Source: Phytopythium helicoides | Lineage: Eukaryota > Oomycota > Peronosporomycetes > Pythiales > Pythiaceae | Length of the DNA: 64,000 nucleotides | NCBI GenBank assembly: GCA_024867545.1 | Contig: JANFNE010000058.1 | Location: 124,001 to 188,000, forward strand | Reading direction: 5' to 3' | Shown: piece by piece, positions 19,478 through 29,192 of the stretch | Layout: each line of letters begins with the position of its first letter | Position numbering within the stretch: the stretch's first letter is position 1 | Notes under the pieces: model-generated | Seen by the model: the letters and a program-made list of their open reading frames with translations, nothing else | Database searches by the model: none | What the model was told of the DNA's origin: nothing | Position numbers and translations under genes: made by a program

Positions 19478-22400
19478 ATGGGGAAGCACAAGTCGCCGGA
19501 GAAGCGCGCGCGTCGCGCCGGCAACAACGCCGGCGGGCTCTCACGCGCTGCGCCGACCGACGACGAGCGAGAGAACGAGCTGCTGCCGCTCGTGGAGCGC
19601 GCGGCGGGCGCCAAGGCGCTCGCGGAGGGCGCGTGCGTGCCGGAGAACGAGGACGTCCCGTCCGTCTCGTCGCACTTTCCAGGCGACGACACGCGCGTCG
19701 TGTTCCTGATCGTGCCGGGGCTCAAGGAGGGCGGTGGAGAGGGAGAAGATGCCGCGCGGGTGGTCGCGGCGCTCGAGCGCGTGCGCGGCGTGCTGCGCGT
19801 GCGACTGGACGTGCAGGAGAAGATCCTCAAGATCGAGACGGCGGCCGAGGAGGCCAGCATCACGGCCCAGGAGGCCGAGCTCGCGGATGTCGTGCAGCGC
19901 TCGACACCTTTGAGACTCGTTGCCTATCCTGTGTGGCAGCACCGCGACCGGATTGTGCGCCTCAAGATCGAGGGCATGCGCTGCATGACCAACTGCGGCA
20001 CGCGCGTCATCCGCGCGCTGGAGGCCATCCCGGGCGTGCAGCATATCCACGTTGACTCCAAGACGCGGTCGGCAGAGATCGCGCTAGCGAAGGGGTGCAC
20101 GGCGACCGAGGTCGACCTTATCAAGGCCGTGAGGGGAGCCAGCTCCAGGTTTGAGGCCACGATTGCTAAAGAACGCAAGGTCCGGACCAGCTCGGTCGCT
20201 GGAGCTATTCTGCTGAACATTGAAGGGATGAGCTGTGCCAAAAACTGCGCCCGCCGAATTCAAGACGCGCTGGGTGCTGCGGAAGGCGTCATCGAAGCGA
20301 CGGTCGACTTTGGGAACAAGCGCGCGACAGTGCTCCTCGAACCTGATAGTATCGTCACTGCAGACGACCTCATCGAAGTTGTGCGTGCTGTTGCACCCAA
20401 GTTTGACGCATCTCGCTATGAGCCATTTGCCAGCGATGGCGACTCCCGAGTCGTCCATCTAACGGTCGAAGGCATGAGCTGCGCTACGAACTGTGCACGC
20501 AAGATTCAGACTGCGCTGAACGACACCGATGGCGTCATTAGTGCCAAGGTTGACTTCAAGAGTAAGCGTGCTACTATTTTTCTTGACCCATCTAGTCATA
20601 CCAGCGACAAGGACCTCATCAATGTCGTCGGTGCCGTTGGTGAGAAGTTTTCGGCTCATGTTGCGTCGCCCAACCTCAGAACCCGGAAAACAGTTTACCT
20701 CGAAGTTTCGGGCATGAGTTGTGCAAAGAACTGTGCTCGCAAGGTGGAAACCGCATTGGAAAATGCCCCCTCAGTCAAGAGTGCTATCGTCGACTTTTCC
20801 AACAAGCTCGCAACTATAGCACTAGAGCCGGGCGTAGACGTTGCAGATGGCGATCTGGTCAACATCGTGCGCAGTGCTGGCTCGAAGTTTGATGCCCGTG
20901 TGATTACTGAGCCGGCTTCACTGTTGAAGTCAGTTGGTACTTCTACAGCCAGTTCGCCGCAGGCTACATCAACTGTCGTACTAGCAATTGAAGGCATGAG
21001 TTGCGCAAAGAATTGTGCTCGCAAGATCCAAGACGCTCTTCAGTCAGCCGATGGCGTCGTGTCTGCAACTGTCGACTTCGATGCCAAGCAAGCCACAATT
21101 AGTGTGGACTCGGAGAAGTTCAACACCGGAGAAGCTCTTGTTGCTATCGTCGAGAATGTCGCACCGAAGTTTCACGCTAGTGTGGTGACGCCATTGACAA
21201 ATGGTCGTTCATCATCGGTTGGAACGTCGGCTGCAATCACACCGATGCCCACTAAAAGTGCTGTTGCTCCTAAGCCTTCGCCGTCCGTCCCAGCGGCTTC
21301 AAACGACGTCGTCCTCACTATTAGCCAAGAGCAAGCGAGCAAGCGCAACATTGGGGAAGCGCAGCTCCTGATCGGAGGCATGACCTGCAATTCGTGCGCG
21401 AACTCGGTTTCATCGGCACTCAACATGACCGATGGGGTCGTGTCCGCAACTGTCAGCTTTGCGACAGAGAAAGCTGTGATCCGTTATGACAAGGACCTCG
21501 TCGGCATCCGTTCACTAGTTGAGACCGTCGAAGACATTGGCTATGATGCCTCCTACGTGTCTGGCAAGGAAGCCCAGCGCGCACTTGACGACCAGCGCTC
21601 TCGAGAAATTACTCGCTACCGCCAGAGCTTCTTTGTTGCTGTTGTGTTCACGGTTCCAATTACGATCATCATGATGATTTTGGGAAACATCGACGCCGTC
21701 AATGAGATGCTGATGACAGATGCCATTCGCGGTATCTCATGGATGACTTTGTTGGTGGCAATTCTTTCCACACCCGTGCAGTTCTACTCTGCACGTCGCT
21801 TCCATATTGATGCATGGAAGGGTCTCAAGAACCGGATGCTTGGCATGTCTTTCCTCGTGTCAATGGGCTCGAATGCTTCCTTCTTCTACGGTCTCTTCAG
21901 CGTCTTGCGCGGGTTCCTGCTTGGCGACTCCAGTGTTGCGTCTGCGGATATGTTTATGACCGCTGCGATGCTCGTTTCGTTCGTACTCATTGGAAAGTAC
22001 CTTGAGGCAGTGGCAAAGGGCAAGACATCCGAAGCATTGAGCAAGCTGATGGAGCTACAAGTCAAGTCGGCGACATTGCTCGTGCTCAGCGCAGATGGCA
22101 CCAAGATCCGTGAGGAGAAGGTCGTCCCGATCGAGCTTGTGCAACGAGGAGATGTGCTCAAGGTTGTTCGCGGATCATCAGTTCCTGCTGATGGCGTTGT
22201 TGTGTACGGTGAAGGTCGAGTCGACGAGTCGATGCTGACGGGCGAGTCGAAGACGATCAAGAAGCAGGTTGGTGACCGTGTTCTTGGGGCGACGGTCAAT
22301 ACGGATGGCCTGTTCCATATGAAGGTGACTGGTGTCGACAATGACACGGCGCTGAGCCAGATCATCCGTCTCGTGGAAGACGCGCAAACGTCCAAGGCTC

Positions 22401-23773
22401 CGATTCAGGCTTACGCAGACTATGTTGCTTCGATTTTCGTCCCAACCGTGCTGGTGCTGTCGTTCATCACGTTCTCGGCTTGGTACATTTTGTGTGTCAC
22501 TGGAGTCGTCCCATCCAGCTGGATACCGTCGACTGACAGCTTGTTCGTGTTTGCCTTCAACTTCGGCATTGCGACGCTCGTGGTTGCGTGCCCGTGTGCG
22601 CTTGGGTTGGCAACTCCTACTGCGGTTATGGTGGGCACTGGTGTCGGAGCCGAGCATGGTGTACTGATCAAGGGTGGTGAGCCGCTAGAAGCTGCGCACA
22701 ATATTGATACGATTCTGTTTGACAAGACGGGCACCCTGACGGCTGGCCAGCCCACTGTTACTGATGTCGTCGTGCTGAACAAGAAGCTCTCGGCTGAAGA
22801 GCTCATCACACTGGCTGGTTCGGCTGAGCTCGGCAGCGAGCATCCTCTTGGTCGCGCAATTATCGACTACGCCAAGTTCATTTCGCCTTCGCTGGAGCAG
22901 CCGACTGCATTCCAGGGCGTCTCTGGCCGCGGCATCTCTTGCACCGTGTCGGGCCGACGAGTCGTGATTGGCAACCGCGAATGGATGCTTGAGAACTCGC
23001 ATCGCCGCCTGGACAGCATTATGCTGGACCAGGCGACCATAACGTTCCAGAACGCCGGCAAGACGCCCGTGTATGTTGGCATCGATGGTGAGCTCAGTGC
23101 TGTGTTTGGCATCGCTGACGCGCCACGCCCGGAGTCAGTGCGCACGATCAAGAAGCTCAAGCAAATGGGACTCGACGTGTGGATGGTTACGGGTGATAAC
23201 ACTCGCACGGCCATGAGCATCGCGGATCAGCTCGGTATCAAGCGCCGCAACGTCATGGCGCAGGTGGTGCCGTCCGAGAAGGCATCCAAAGTCAAGCAGC
23301 TGCAGAGCTCGGGTCGGCGCGTTGCGATGGTCGGTGATGGCATCAATGACTCGCCTGCCCTCGCTCAGGCTGATCTTGGAATCGCAATTGGTGCTGGAAC
23401 GGAGATCGCGGTCGAGACAGCTGGTATGGTGCTCATGAAGTCGGACCTGTCGGACGTTATCACTGCACTGGACTTGTCTCGCACCATCTTCAACCGCATC
23501 CGCCTCAACTATGTCTGGGCACTCGGATACAATTGTCTGCTCATTCCGCTCGCAGCAGGAGTGCTATACCCGTTCGGCTACAGCATCCCGCCGATGTTCG
23601 CCGGCGGCGCCATGGCCATCTCGTCCGTGTCGGTCGTCACGTCTTCGCTTCTGCTTCGCTACTACTCGCCGCCGCAGCTGCCTCCAGACTTTGGCGTCAA
23701 CGACGGCAAGTCGCTGCTCTTCAAGAACCCAGCGGAGACCACGCCACTGCTCGCCACCAGCACGCTCGAGTAG
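19478..23773 (+). CDS. Cu+-exporting P1B-type ATPase with six HMA domains (ATP7-like)
   Basis: Single exon, 1431 aa. It pumps cytosolic Cu(I) into the secretory pathway or out of the cell. The N-terminal half has six metal-binding HMA repeats at about residues 165, 250, 331, 411, 504 and 633. The core has the TM copper motif CPC (ACPCALGLATP, about 1037), TGES, the phosphorylation site DKTGTLT (about 1082), SEHPLG in the nucleotide-binding domain, and GDGINDSPALAQ (about 1286). The C-terminus ends with TTPLLATSTLE, which includes a di-Leu of the kind used in endosomal sorting. Oddity: repeats 1-5 carry Cys-x3-Cys (GMRCMTNC, GMSCAKNC, GMSCATNC) instead of the standard Cys-x2-Cys; only repeat 6 (GMTCNSC) is canonical. 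An extra diverged HMA-like fold may precede repeat 1 (residues 70-140, no Cys). Confidence 0.95.
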   Translation: MGKHKSPEKRARRAGNNAGGLSRAAPTDDERENELLPLVERAAGAKALAEGACVPENEDVPSVSSHFPGDDTRVVFLIVPGLKEGGGEGEDAARVVAALERVRGVLRVRLDVQEKILKIETAAEEASITAQEAELADVVQRSTPLRLVAYPVWQHRDRIVRLKIEGMRCMTNCGTRVIRALEAIPGVQHIHVDSKTRSAEIALAKGCTATEVDLIKAVRGASSRFEATIAKERKVRTSSVAGAILLNIEGMSCAKNCARRIQDALGAAEGVIEATVDFGNKRATVLLEPDSIVTADDLIEVVRAVAPKFDASRYEPFASDGDSRVVHLTVEGMSCATNCARKIQTALNDTDGVISAKVDFKSKRATIFLDPSSHTSDKDLINVVGAVGEKFSAHVASPNLRTRKTVYLEVSGMSCAKNCARKVETALENAPSVKSAIVDFSNKLATIALEPGVDVADGDLVNIVRSAGSKFDARVITEPASLLKSVGTSTASSPQATSTVVLAIEGMSCAKNCARKIQDALQSADGVVSATVDFDAKQATISVDSEKFNTGEALVAIVENVAPKFHASVVTPLTNGRSSSVGTSAAITPMPTKSAVAPKPSPSVPAASNDVVLTISQEQASKRNIGEAQLLIGGMTCNSCANSVSSALNMTDGVVSATVSFATEKAVIRYDKDLVGIRSLVETVEDIGYDASYVSGKEAQRALDDQRSREITRYRQSFFVAVVFTVPITIIMMILGNIDAVNEMLMTDAIRGISWMTLLVAILSTPVQFYSARRFHIDAWKGLKNRMLGMSFLVSMGSNASFFYGLFSVLRGFLLGDSSVASADMFMTAAMLVSFVLIGKYLEAVAKGKTSEALSKLMELQVKSATLLVLSADGTKIREEKVVPIELVQRGDVLKVVRGSSVPADGVVVYGEGRVDESMLTGESKTIKKQVGDRVLGATVNTDGLFHMKVTGVDNDTALSQIIRLVEDAQTSKAPIQAYADYVASIFVPTVLVLSFITFSAWYILCVTGVVPSSWIPSTDSLFVFAFNFGIATLVVACPCALGLATPTAVMVGTGVGAEHGVLIKGGEPLEAAHNIDTILFDKTGTLTAGQPTVTDVVVLNKKLSAEELITLAGSAELGSEHPLGRAIIDYAKFISPSLEQPTAFQGVSGRGISCTVSGRRVVIGNREWMLENSHRRLDSIMLDQATITFQNAGKTPVYVGIDGELSAVFGIADAPRPESVRTIKKLKQMGLDVWMVTGDNTRTAMSIADQLGIKRRNVMAQVVPSEKASKVKQLQSSGRRVAMVGDGINDSPALAQADLGIAIGAGTEIAVETAGMVLMKSDLSDVITALDLSRTIFNRIRLNYVWALGYNCLLIPLAAGVLYPFGYSIPPMFAGGAMAISSVSVVTSSLLLRYYSPPQLPPDFGVNDGKSLLFKNPAETTPLLATSTLE

Positions 23774-23902
23774 AAAGCTCCTCCGATTCCCCAGGCAAAC
23801 CCAACACTTCAACTGGTTCTACTTTCATTTTCCTAATTTTCATTATAAATGAATTTTGATGAGTTTGCCATAATTCAACTCTCTCTTTGACGTCCATTGA
23901 TC

Positions 23903-25848
23903 ATGGACGGCGCTGATGATAGCCCGCCCGCCACCGCTGCCGCTTCTCCTGTAGTTGCCCATGACGCCGCGTCTACCTCAGCAGTGTCTAATCCCAGCGA
24001 AGAACCCGCTGCGCTGTCCAAAAAGCAGCAGAAGAAGCTGCGGAGAGCTGCGGAGCGTGCGGGAGGCGACCAACGAGGGGCCAAGAAGCGAAAGAGCAAG
24101 CACGATGCCAAGTTCGCTACGCCAAAGCCCAAGTACTCGTTCGATCGAGGTGTGCTCTCAACTTCGAGTCCTCTATGACGTTATGGTGTTGACTGCTTGG
24201 GTAATTGTGTGAAATGGCAGGCTACAGGATGGTGGAGCCGTACGTGTACGAGTTCCGGACGTTCGCCAAGGAGCGGTGGTTTGGCCGCGAGCTGCTCGAG
24301 ATCTTCACGACCGAGTTTGGCGCCAACTCGCCCGAGTATTATGTGAGGACAGCTACTTTTGAATTGTAATCGTTTTGGATAGGGCACTCACGGAGAGGGT
24401 GGGTGCTAGCAATTCGCAATTGCCTCCGGCCGCATCACTGTCAACCAGAAGATCGTGCCACCAGCCACAATTCTCAAAAACGGCGATCTCATTGTCCACA
24501 AGGTACCAGCTCACTTTTCCTGCCGATCAGCGATTTTCTTCTCGAACTGACTCCCGTACCCTGATAGGCGCACCGTCACGAACCCCCTGTAGCGGGCGAT
24601 GAGATCCCAGTCGTGTACGAAGATGAGCTGATGGTGCGCGGATTGCATCGCAAGATGTTCATCAACGCTATGAGCTCATAATTTCTTGCCTACGCTTCCA
24701 GCTTGTGGTGAGCAAGCCATCTTCGATCCCGACCCACCCATGCGGCGCCTATCGTCAAAACTCGCTCCACTCGATCGTTCAGGCGATGCGTCCCGATTTA
24801 CCTCAGCTTCATATCGTTCACCGACTTGATCGACTCACGTCTGGTAAGTGCGTTTTGCCGGGGTCGAGTCTGCTATCGTTGCGCTTGACAGACGTTGACT
24901 GCTCGAACTGCAGGCGTTGTTATCTTTGCTAAGACACCGGCAAAGGCGAAAGCATTGTCGCTGTGCATCGGTACTGTTGCTGTAAATCGATTTGACGTAT
25001 CTGGATCCCGATTCTCGTATCCTTATTTTTGTTGTGAATCAAACAGCCGACCGTGTAGCCTCCAAGACGTACCTTGCTCGGGTTCGTGGCTCTTTTCCAG
25101 CCCAAATCGATGACAAAATCGAGAAACATATCCAGGAAAATGCTCATGCCAAGTGTTCAGCAAGTATCATCACCTTTGAGCACGACGATGTCAATTCGAC
25201 GACACGTGTACGCATCAATTGCCCCCTGCGCTGCCTTTCGGCTCGCGATGGGGTTTGGGAATGTCATCAAGAAGGAAAGCCGTCCGAAACTGTGGTGAAG
25301 CTTCTCCACTCTCCGGATGAAATGACCAGCGTGGTTGAGTGTCGTCCAGTGACTGGTCGAACACATCAAATCCGTCTTCACTTGCAACTCGTTGGTTTTC
25401 CTATTGCAAATGACCCATGTTACGGTGGACAGCTCCACTATGGCGAAAGTGCTGAACGCCTCGCCGAGATTTCAGCTGCTAAGCAAGCAAACGGTGGAAA
25501 TGGTAGTGACATCGTGGGTAGTGAAGGTAACGAGGAAGGTGACAATGTACGCGAGCTCCTCGCATCAAAAAAGCCAGTGGACTTGTCAACTCCGCGTCAA
25601 GAGAGCGAATCTGAAGAAGACTTCATGAAGCGTACGTGCTCGTGGTGCCGCGTTGGAGAAGCTGAAGCATTCAATGAGACTCAACTTCATTGTGCTCGGA
25701 TCTGGCTGCATGCACTTGAGTACAAGGTGCGTTTCTGCGATGCATCTTGTGAATACTATTGTAGTCTAATACTGTGTAAACCTAGCTGGACGGGCACGTA
25801 TTCACAACGCCATCTCCTACTTGGGCAGAGATGCACCACTCCAACTAA
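23903..25848 (+). CDS. RluA/Rib2-type RNA pseudouridine synthase
   Basis: Isomerises uridine to pseudouridine in tRNA or rRNA. Eight exons (23903-24149, 24221-24342, 24410-24502, 24568-24633, 24702-24843, 24914-24970, 25047-25726, 25786-25848), frame consistent, about 489 aa. The basic N-terminus (KKQQKKLRRAAER, KKRKSKHDAK) suggests nucleolar or nuclear location. An S4-like RNA-binding part follows (GRITVNQKIV). The catalytic loop HRLDRLTSG contains the invariant Asp. RTHQIRLHLQLVGFPIANDP is the second family signature. A Cys pair (CSWCRVG) near the end is extra. Architecture fits the eukaryotic Rib2/Pus9 group (tRNA U32) or RPUSD proteins; I cannot decide the target. Only 129 bp separate it from the copper ATPase, and it converges on the EFHC gene with 68 bp between stops. 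Confidence 0.88.
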
Positions 25849-25916
25849 TTTTTTTCTATTGCAGCACAATAGACTTGAATACCTTGATTTTCATTCGTTC
25901 ATTACGCGAACAAGGA

Positions 25917-28889
25917 CTAGTTCGCTCTGAATGCACGCTCTAGCAGCTCACTGTAGTCGACGGTGCAGTTGTTAGTTGGAAAGTAGACGTCTGCTATCAA
26001 GTATGTGTCACCATCTGATAGAGCTGGCTCGACGGATAGTATTGCGTCCATAAACTCATCTTCTGCCAATTGTCCAGATTTGTCCCGATCTCGATCGCGA
26101 AATGCTCGCCGGAGCTGGTACTTACGGGTGCCAAATACTCGCTGAACCAAGGCAGCAACGCTAGCTAAACCGTCTCGCGACAATGGTGACTGTTGCAATC
26201 GCCTCGGCGAAGCGTTGATTGCTGAAACGTTATTTGCCACTGAGCTCATCGGTATTGGCGGTATGTCGGTCGGCTTGACATATGTTTGATCGCGTTTACT
26301 GTCTAAACTTGCGTTGGCATGCTGAGCACGAATAGGCTGCCGCGGGGAAGCCCAATTTTGCGGTGGGGGCTCACTGTGGTCCCCAGCACCAGGCGACCAC
26401 CATGTATCATCATCAAGGGCATCTTCATAGGTTCGGGTAGTGTGAAGAACCTCAGGAGGACGGGCGCTTTTAGCCTCTACATTCTTTTGGATATATGACC
26501 AAAGCTGATCTACGTCAATCCGCCCGTTGCGAACGCACCCAATTGCCACCAGTTCTTGTACATCTCGCGCGTCTAACTCAACACCCGCTGCCGCTGTAGC
26601 TTCAAAGAACTGTGACATTGGAATTGAACTTTCGCGATCTCGTTTTGCAAAGAAATGGTGAAGATTCGGAACCAGTTGTAGCTTTCCCAACAGACCTACA
26701 GGTGGTTTCATCGCTTGCAATGACTTCTCAGCTCTCTTCCTAGTGCTATCAGAGCTCACAACCCGGGCTGAAACAGCATCACACAGCTCTCGATAACTTA
26801 CTCGTGGCTCATTCTGCACTGATTGCTGAACAGAAGCGCTTAGCTGTCCTTTGGTTGACCTTGCAGATGTAGGAGCCGTGAATGTAGTGATAGTCTTATC
26901 ATCAGCAGAGAATCGTCGGCAAAGTGTTAATGCCTGCTGTGGATTCAGCCCAAAAGATGCCAATACACCATGTGCTTCTTGGACAGCAATTGATCCTAAA
27001 TATGCTCCGCCCTTATCAAAACTTTGAAAGGAAGTTCGCAGCCCGTCACAACCGTTCCGCCGATTGGTAGACGATGCAAGTATATCTAGCACCGCATTTG
27101 CATCCGAGAATGGAAACAATTCCGGGTGAGCTTCGCACCAAGCAAGCGTCTGAGCGTCAGCTTCAAGCAGCTCGAGCCGTTGGTTGGGAGAGAACTCAAA
27201 GCAGATGACGGCGCCAACATAAAAGTCTTCTGCCTTGTACGCTGATCGCTCTTTTTGCTGCTCACGTGTGGCGGTATCACCTACATCTGCTCGGGCAGAC
27301 TTTCGAAATCGACCCCGATCTAGGAATCTACCCTCACCACTGTAGCTTCCCGCACCTTGTTTGCTTGGTTCGAACACCGCCAACGTGTCGTCTTCAAGGA
27401 AATATGTGAGTACAAACAGTTTCTCTGCATTCGGGTCATCTCGAGCAAGCCCATGAAACCGTGCCCGAAAGCGCAACTGTCGGCCGTCTAGTGTATCACG
27501 CTGGTTGATAGAAGTCCCTCCATCGTGCCGTAGCTCGTATGCCCGACCTTCAGGCTTAGTTTGCTGCTTAGACTGGAAAAGAGTCCATTTTGTAGCTACT
27601 GGCGACTGATTTTCGCTGCTTGCTGGTGCCTGGGCCGAACTCTGCGGCGCATTCTTAACTGAAAAGCGTTCTTGAGTCACGCCAAATGCCTCGAGATAAT
27701 AGGTGCGTGTGAACGGATCGCAATCTTCGAGAAAAATGTCTCGAGCGAAAACACGCAGCCACTCACCACACCGCAAGTCTCGTGCCGAAACAAACCGAGG
27801 TGCTGACAGATCGCTTCGTTTTTGTCCGGAGTCTCCTGGTCTCTCCAGTGCTATCCGACGACGCGATAGAAGCACACGTGACCTCGTATTGCCACCAGTG
27901 ATGTCAGCACTAGACGTCTGATATGCTGATGGTTTTGGCTCGAGCTCAAGCATTTCCAAAGTGTCGTCGCATAAGTAGTACAAAACAGCCAAACGATGGG
28001 ATTGCGGATACAGTGGGTGTGGGTCTCTCCAAACAGCCGAGAAACGAAGCACTTTGCCTGAGAGCTCGCGAAACTTGCGAGCTTTCTCCGCGGCACTCTC
28101 GCTCTGTATTTTCTCCCTTGCGCGAAGCTTCTCGCGAATAGCTGCCACTTCTTCTGCAGCTGCATCAGGTGGGTCGTCCGGGTACTTTCGAGGTGACTCG
28201 ATGGCCTCTAGATCGTTGTTGTCTCGATAGAAAGCTCGAGTTGCTTCGTCGCAATCTACTAGATGAATAATGCGTCCACAGACTCGTAATTTGCCTCCAA
28301 CGCGGAAATCCATTGGCGAATATAGCTCTGGACGCGATTGAGGACCTGCAGGAGACTTTGAAAGAACAGTGCGCTTGAGGAAGGCGCCCTGGACTCGTCC
28401 ACTGTTTGCCACGCGTGGCTCCGAGATTTCGATAGATCGGTCGCTAAGGTGGAAGCAGACAACGACGCGCCGCACTGCCTCACTGGTTCCGGCTGAATGC
28501 TTTGGGTTTAATGTCCGAGCATCGGCGTATACTTCTCTGTCAACCCGCTCGCGATCTATAAAGTACCCGAAGAAACGTAAGACCTGACGGTCGTGAGTGA
28601 CCCATGAGGGCTGGGTTGGATCTTCTCGAAATGCTGAGCTCTGGCTTTGGCCAAAGCTTTTAGTAGCCGGAGCTGTTGAATGCTCGTTGAACTTTACTGT
28701 TTTGGTGCTGGCGTTGGCGTTGGCGCTGGCGTTTGCTGACGCTTCCAACTCGAAACTTATGGGTTTTCCTAGTGTCATACGCTCCAGTAGCTGTCCACGG
28801 CGAAAGTGGTCGCGGTGGTACTCACGATGGTGCGTTGATGTCAAACCGGGTATCATTGGCGGCGATGAGCCTCCGACAGGGAGCGCCAT
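25917..28889 (-). CDS. EFHC1/Rib72-type axonemal protein (DM10 x3, EF-hand)
   Basis: Single exon, 990 aa. Proteins of this type are microtubule inner proteins of ciliary doublets, so expression in zoospores is expected. Three DM10 domains are visible: about residues 98-215 (QVLRFFGYFIDRERVDREVYADAR), 285-420 (VLRFSAVWRDPHPLYPQSH, then DLRCGEWLRVFARDIFLEDCD), and 485-600 (LRFRARFHGLARDDPNAEK). Each contains the repeated 'R/L-RF-ARF ... DP' and 'L-V-VCGR-I-L-DCD' patterns. At the C-terminus an EF-hand loop (DRDKSGQLAEDE) is intact, and a second is degenerate. A short Ala/Asn/Ser repeat near residue 55 is coded by a GCGTTG-type hexamer repeat at about 28690-28745. The intronless structure is unusual next to its intron-rich neighbours. 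Confidence 0.9.
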   Translation of the reverse strand: MALPVGGSSPPMIPGLTSTHHREYHRDHFRRGQLLERMTLGKPISFELEASANASANANASTKTVKFNEHSTAPATKSFGQSQSSAFREDPTQPSWVTHDRQVLRFFGYFIDRERVDREVYADARTLNPKHSAGTSEAVRRVVVCFHLSDRSIEISEPRVANSGRVQGAFLKRTVLSKSPAGPQSRPELYSPMDFRVGGKLRVCGRIIHLVDCDEATRAFYRDNNDLEAIESPRKYPDDPPDAAAEEVAAIREKLRAREKIQSESAAEKARKFRELSGKVLRFSAVWRDPHPLYPQSHRLAVLYYLCDDTLEMLELEPKPSAYQTSSADITGGNTRSRVLLSRRRIALERPGDSGQKRSDLSAPRFVSARDLRCGEWLRVFARDIFLEDCDPFTRTYYLEAFGVTQERFSVKNAPQSSAQAPASSENQSPVATKWTLFQSKQQTKPEGRAYELRHDGGTSINQRDTLDGRQLRFRARFHGLARDDPNAEKLFVLTYFLEDDTLAVFEPSKQGAGSYSGEGRFLDRGRFRKSARADVGDTATREQQKERSAYKAEDFYVGAVICFEFSPNQRLELLEADAQTLAWCEAHPELFPFSDANAVLDILASSTNRRNGCDGLRTSFQSFDKGGAYLGSIAVQEAHGVLASFGLNPQQALTLCRRFSADDKTITTFTAPTSARSTKGQLSASVQQSVQNEPRVSYRELCDAVSARVVSSDSTRKRAEKSLQAMKPPVGLLGKLQLVPNLHHFFAKRDRESSIPMSQFFEATAAAGVELDARDVQELVAIGCVRNGRIDVDQLWSYIQKNVEAKSARPPEVLHTTRTYEDALDDDTWWSPGAGDHSEPPPQNWASPRQPIRAQHANASLDSKRDQTYVKPTDIPPIPMSSVANNVSAINASPRRLQQSPLSRDGLASVAALVQRVFGTRKYQLRRAFRDRDRDKSGQLAEDEFMDAILSVEPALSDGDTYLIADVYFPTNNCTVDYSELLERAFRAN

Positions 28890-29192
28890 CACTTTTGGAC
28901 CAGAGTTCTGCGTTCACCGACAAATTATGTTGAGCCGTGAGGAGGCACCCTCACAAATGCGGGGTTTCATATTTTTAGTGTGGAACAACTTCCGAGGTCC
29001 GGTGATGACAGGAGCATTGCGATTGAGAGATTTCACAAGGGAACTCTCTTGGACTGCAGTGTTGGAGAAAGAAGGGTGTATATATAACAATACAGAAGTG
29101 GCGATCAGAGCAAACTGCAGTCTGCCTCGCTCGCCATGAGCTACCCAGACGCGTCTCTAACATGACACCAAGGGTCAGTCGATTCAACAGAC

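Noticed and set aside
19216..20055. Plus-strand frame of 279 codons overlapping the copper ATPase start
   Set aside because: It runs in another frame over the ATPase N-terminus and is Arg/Ala-rich, as expected of a shadow frame in GC-rich DNA.
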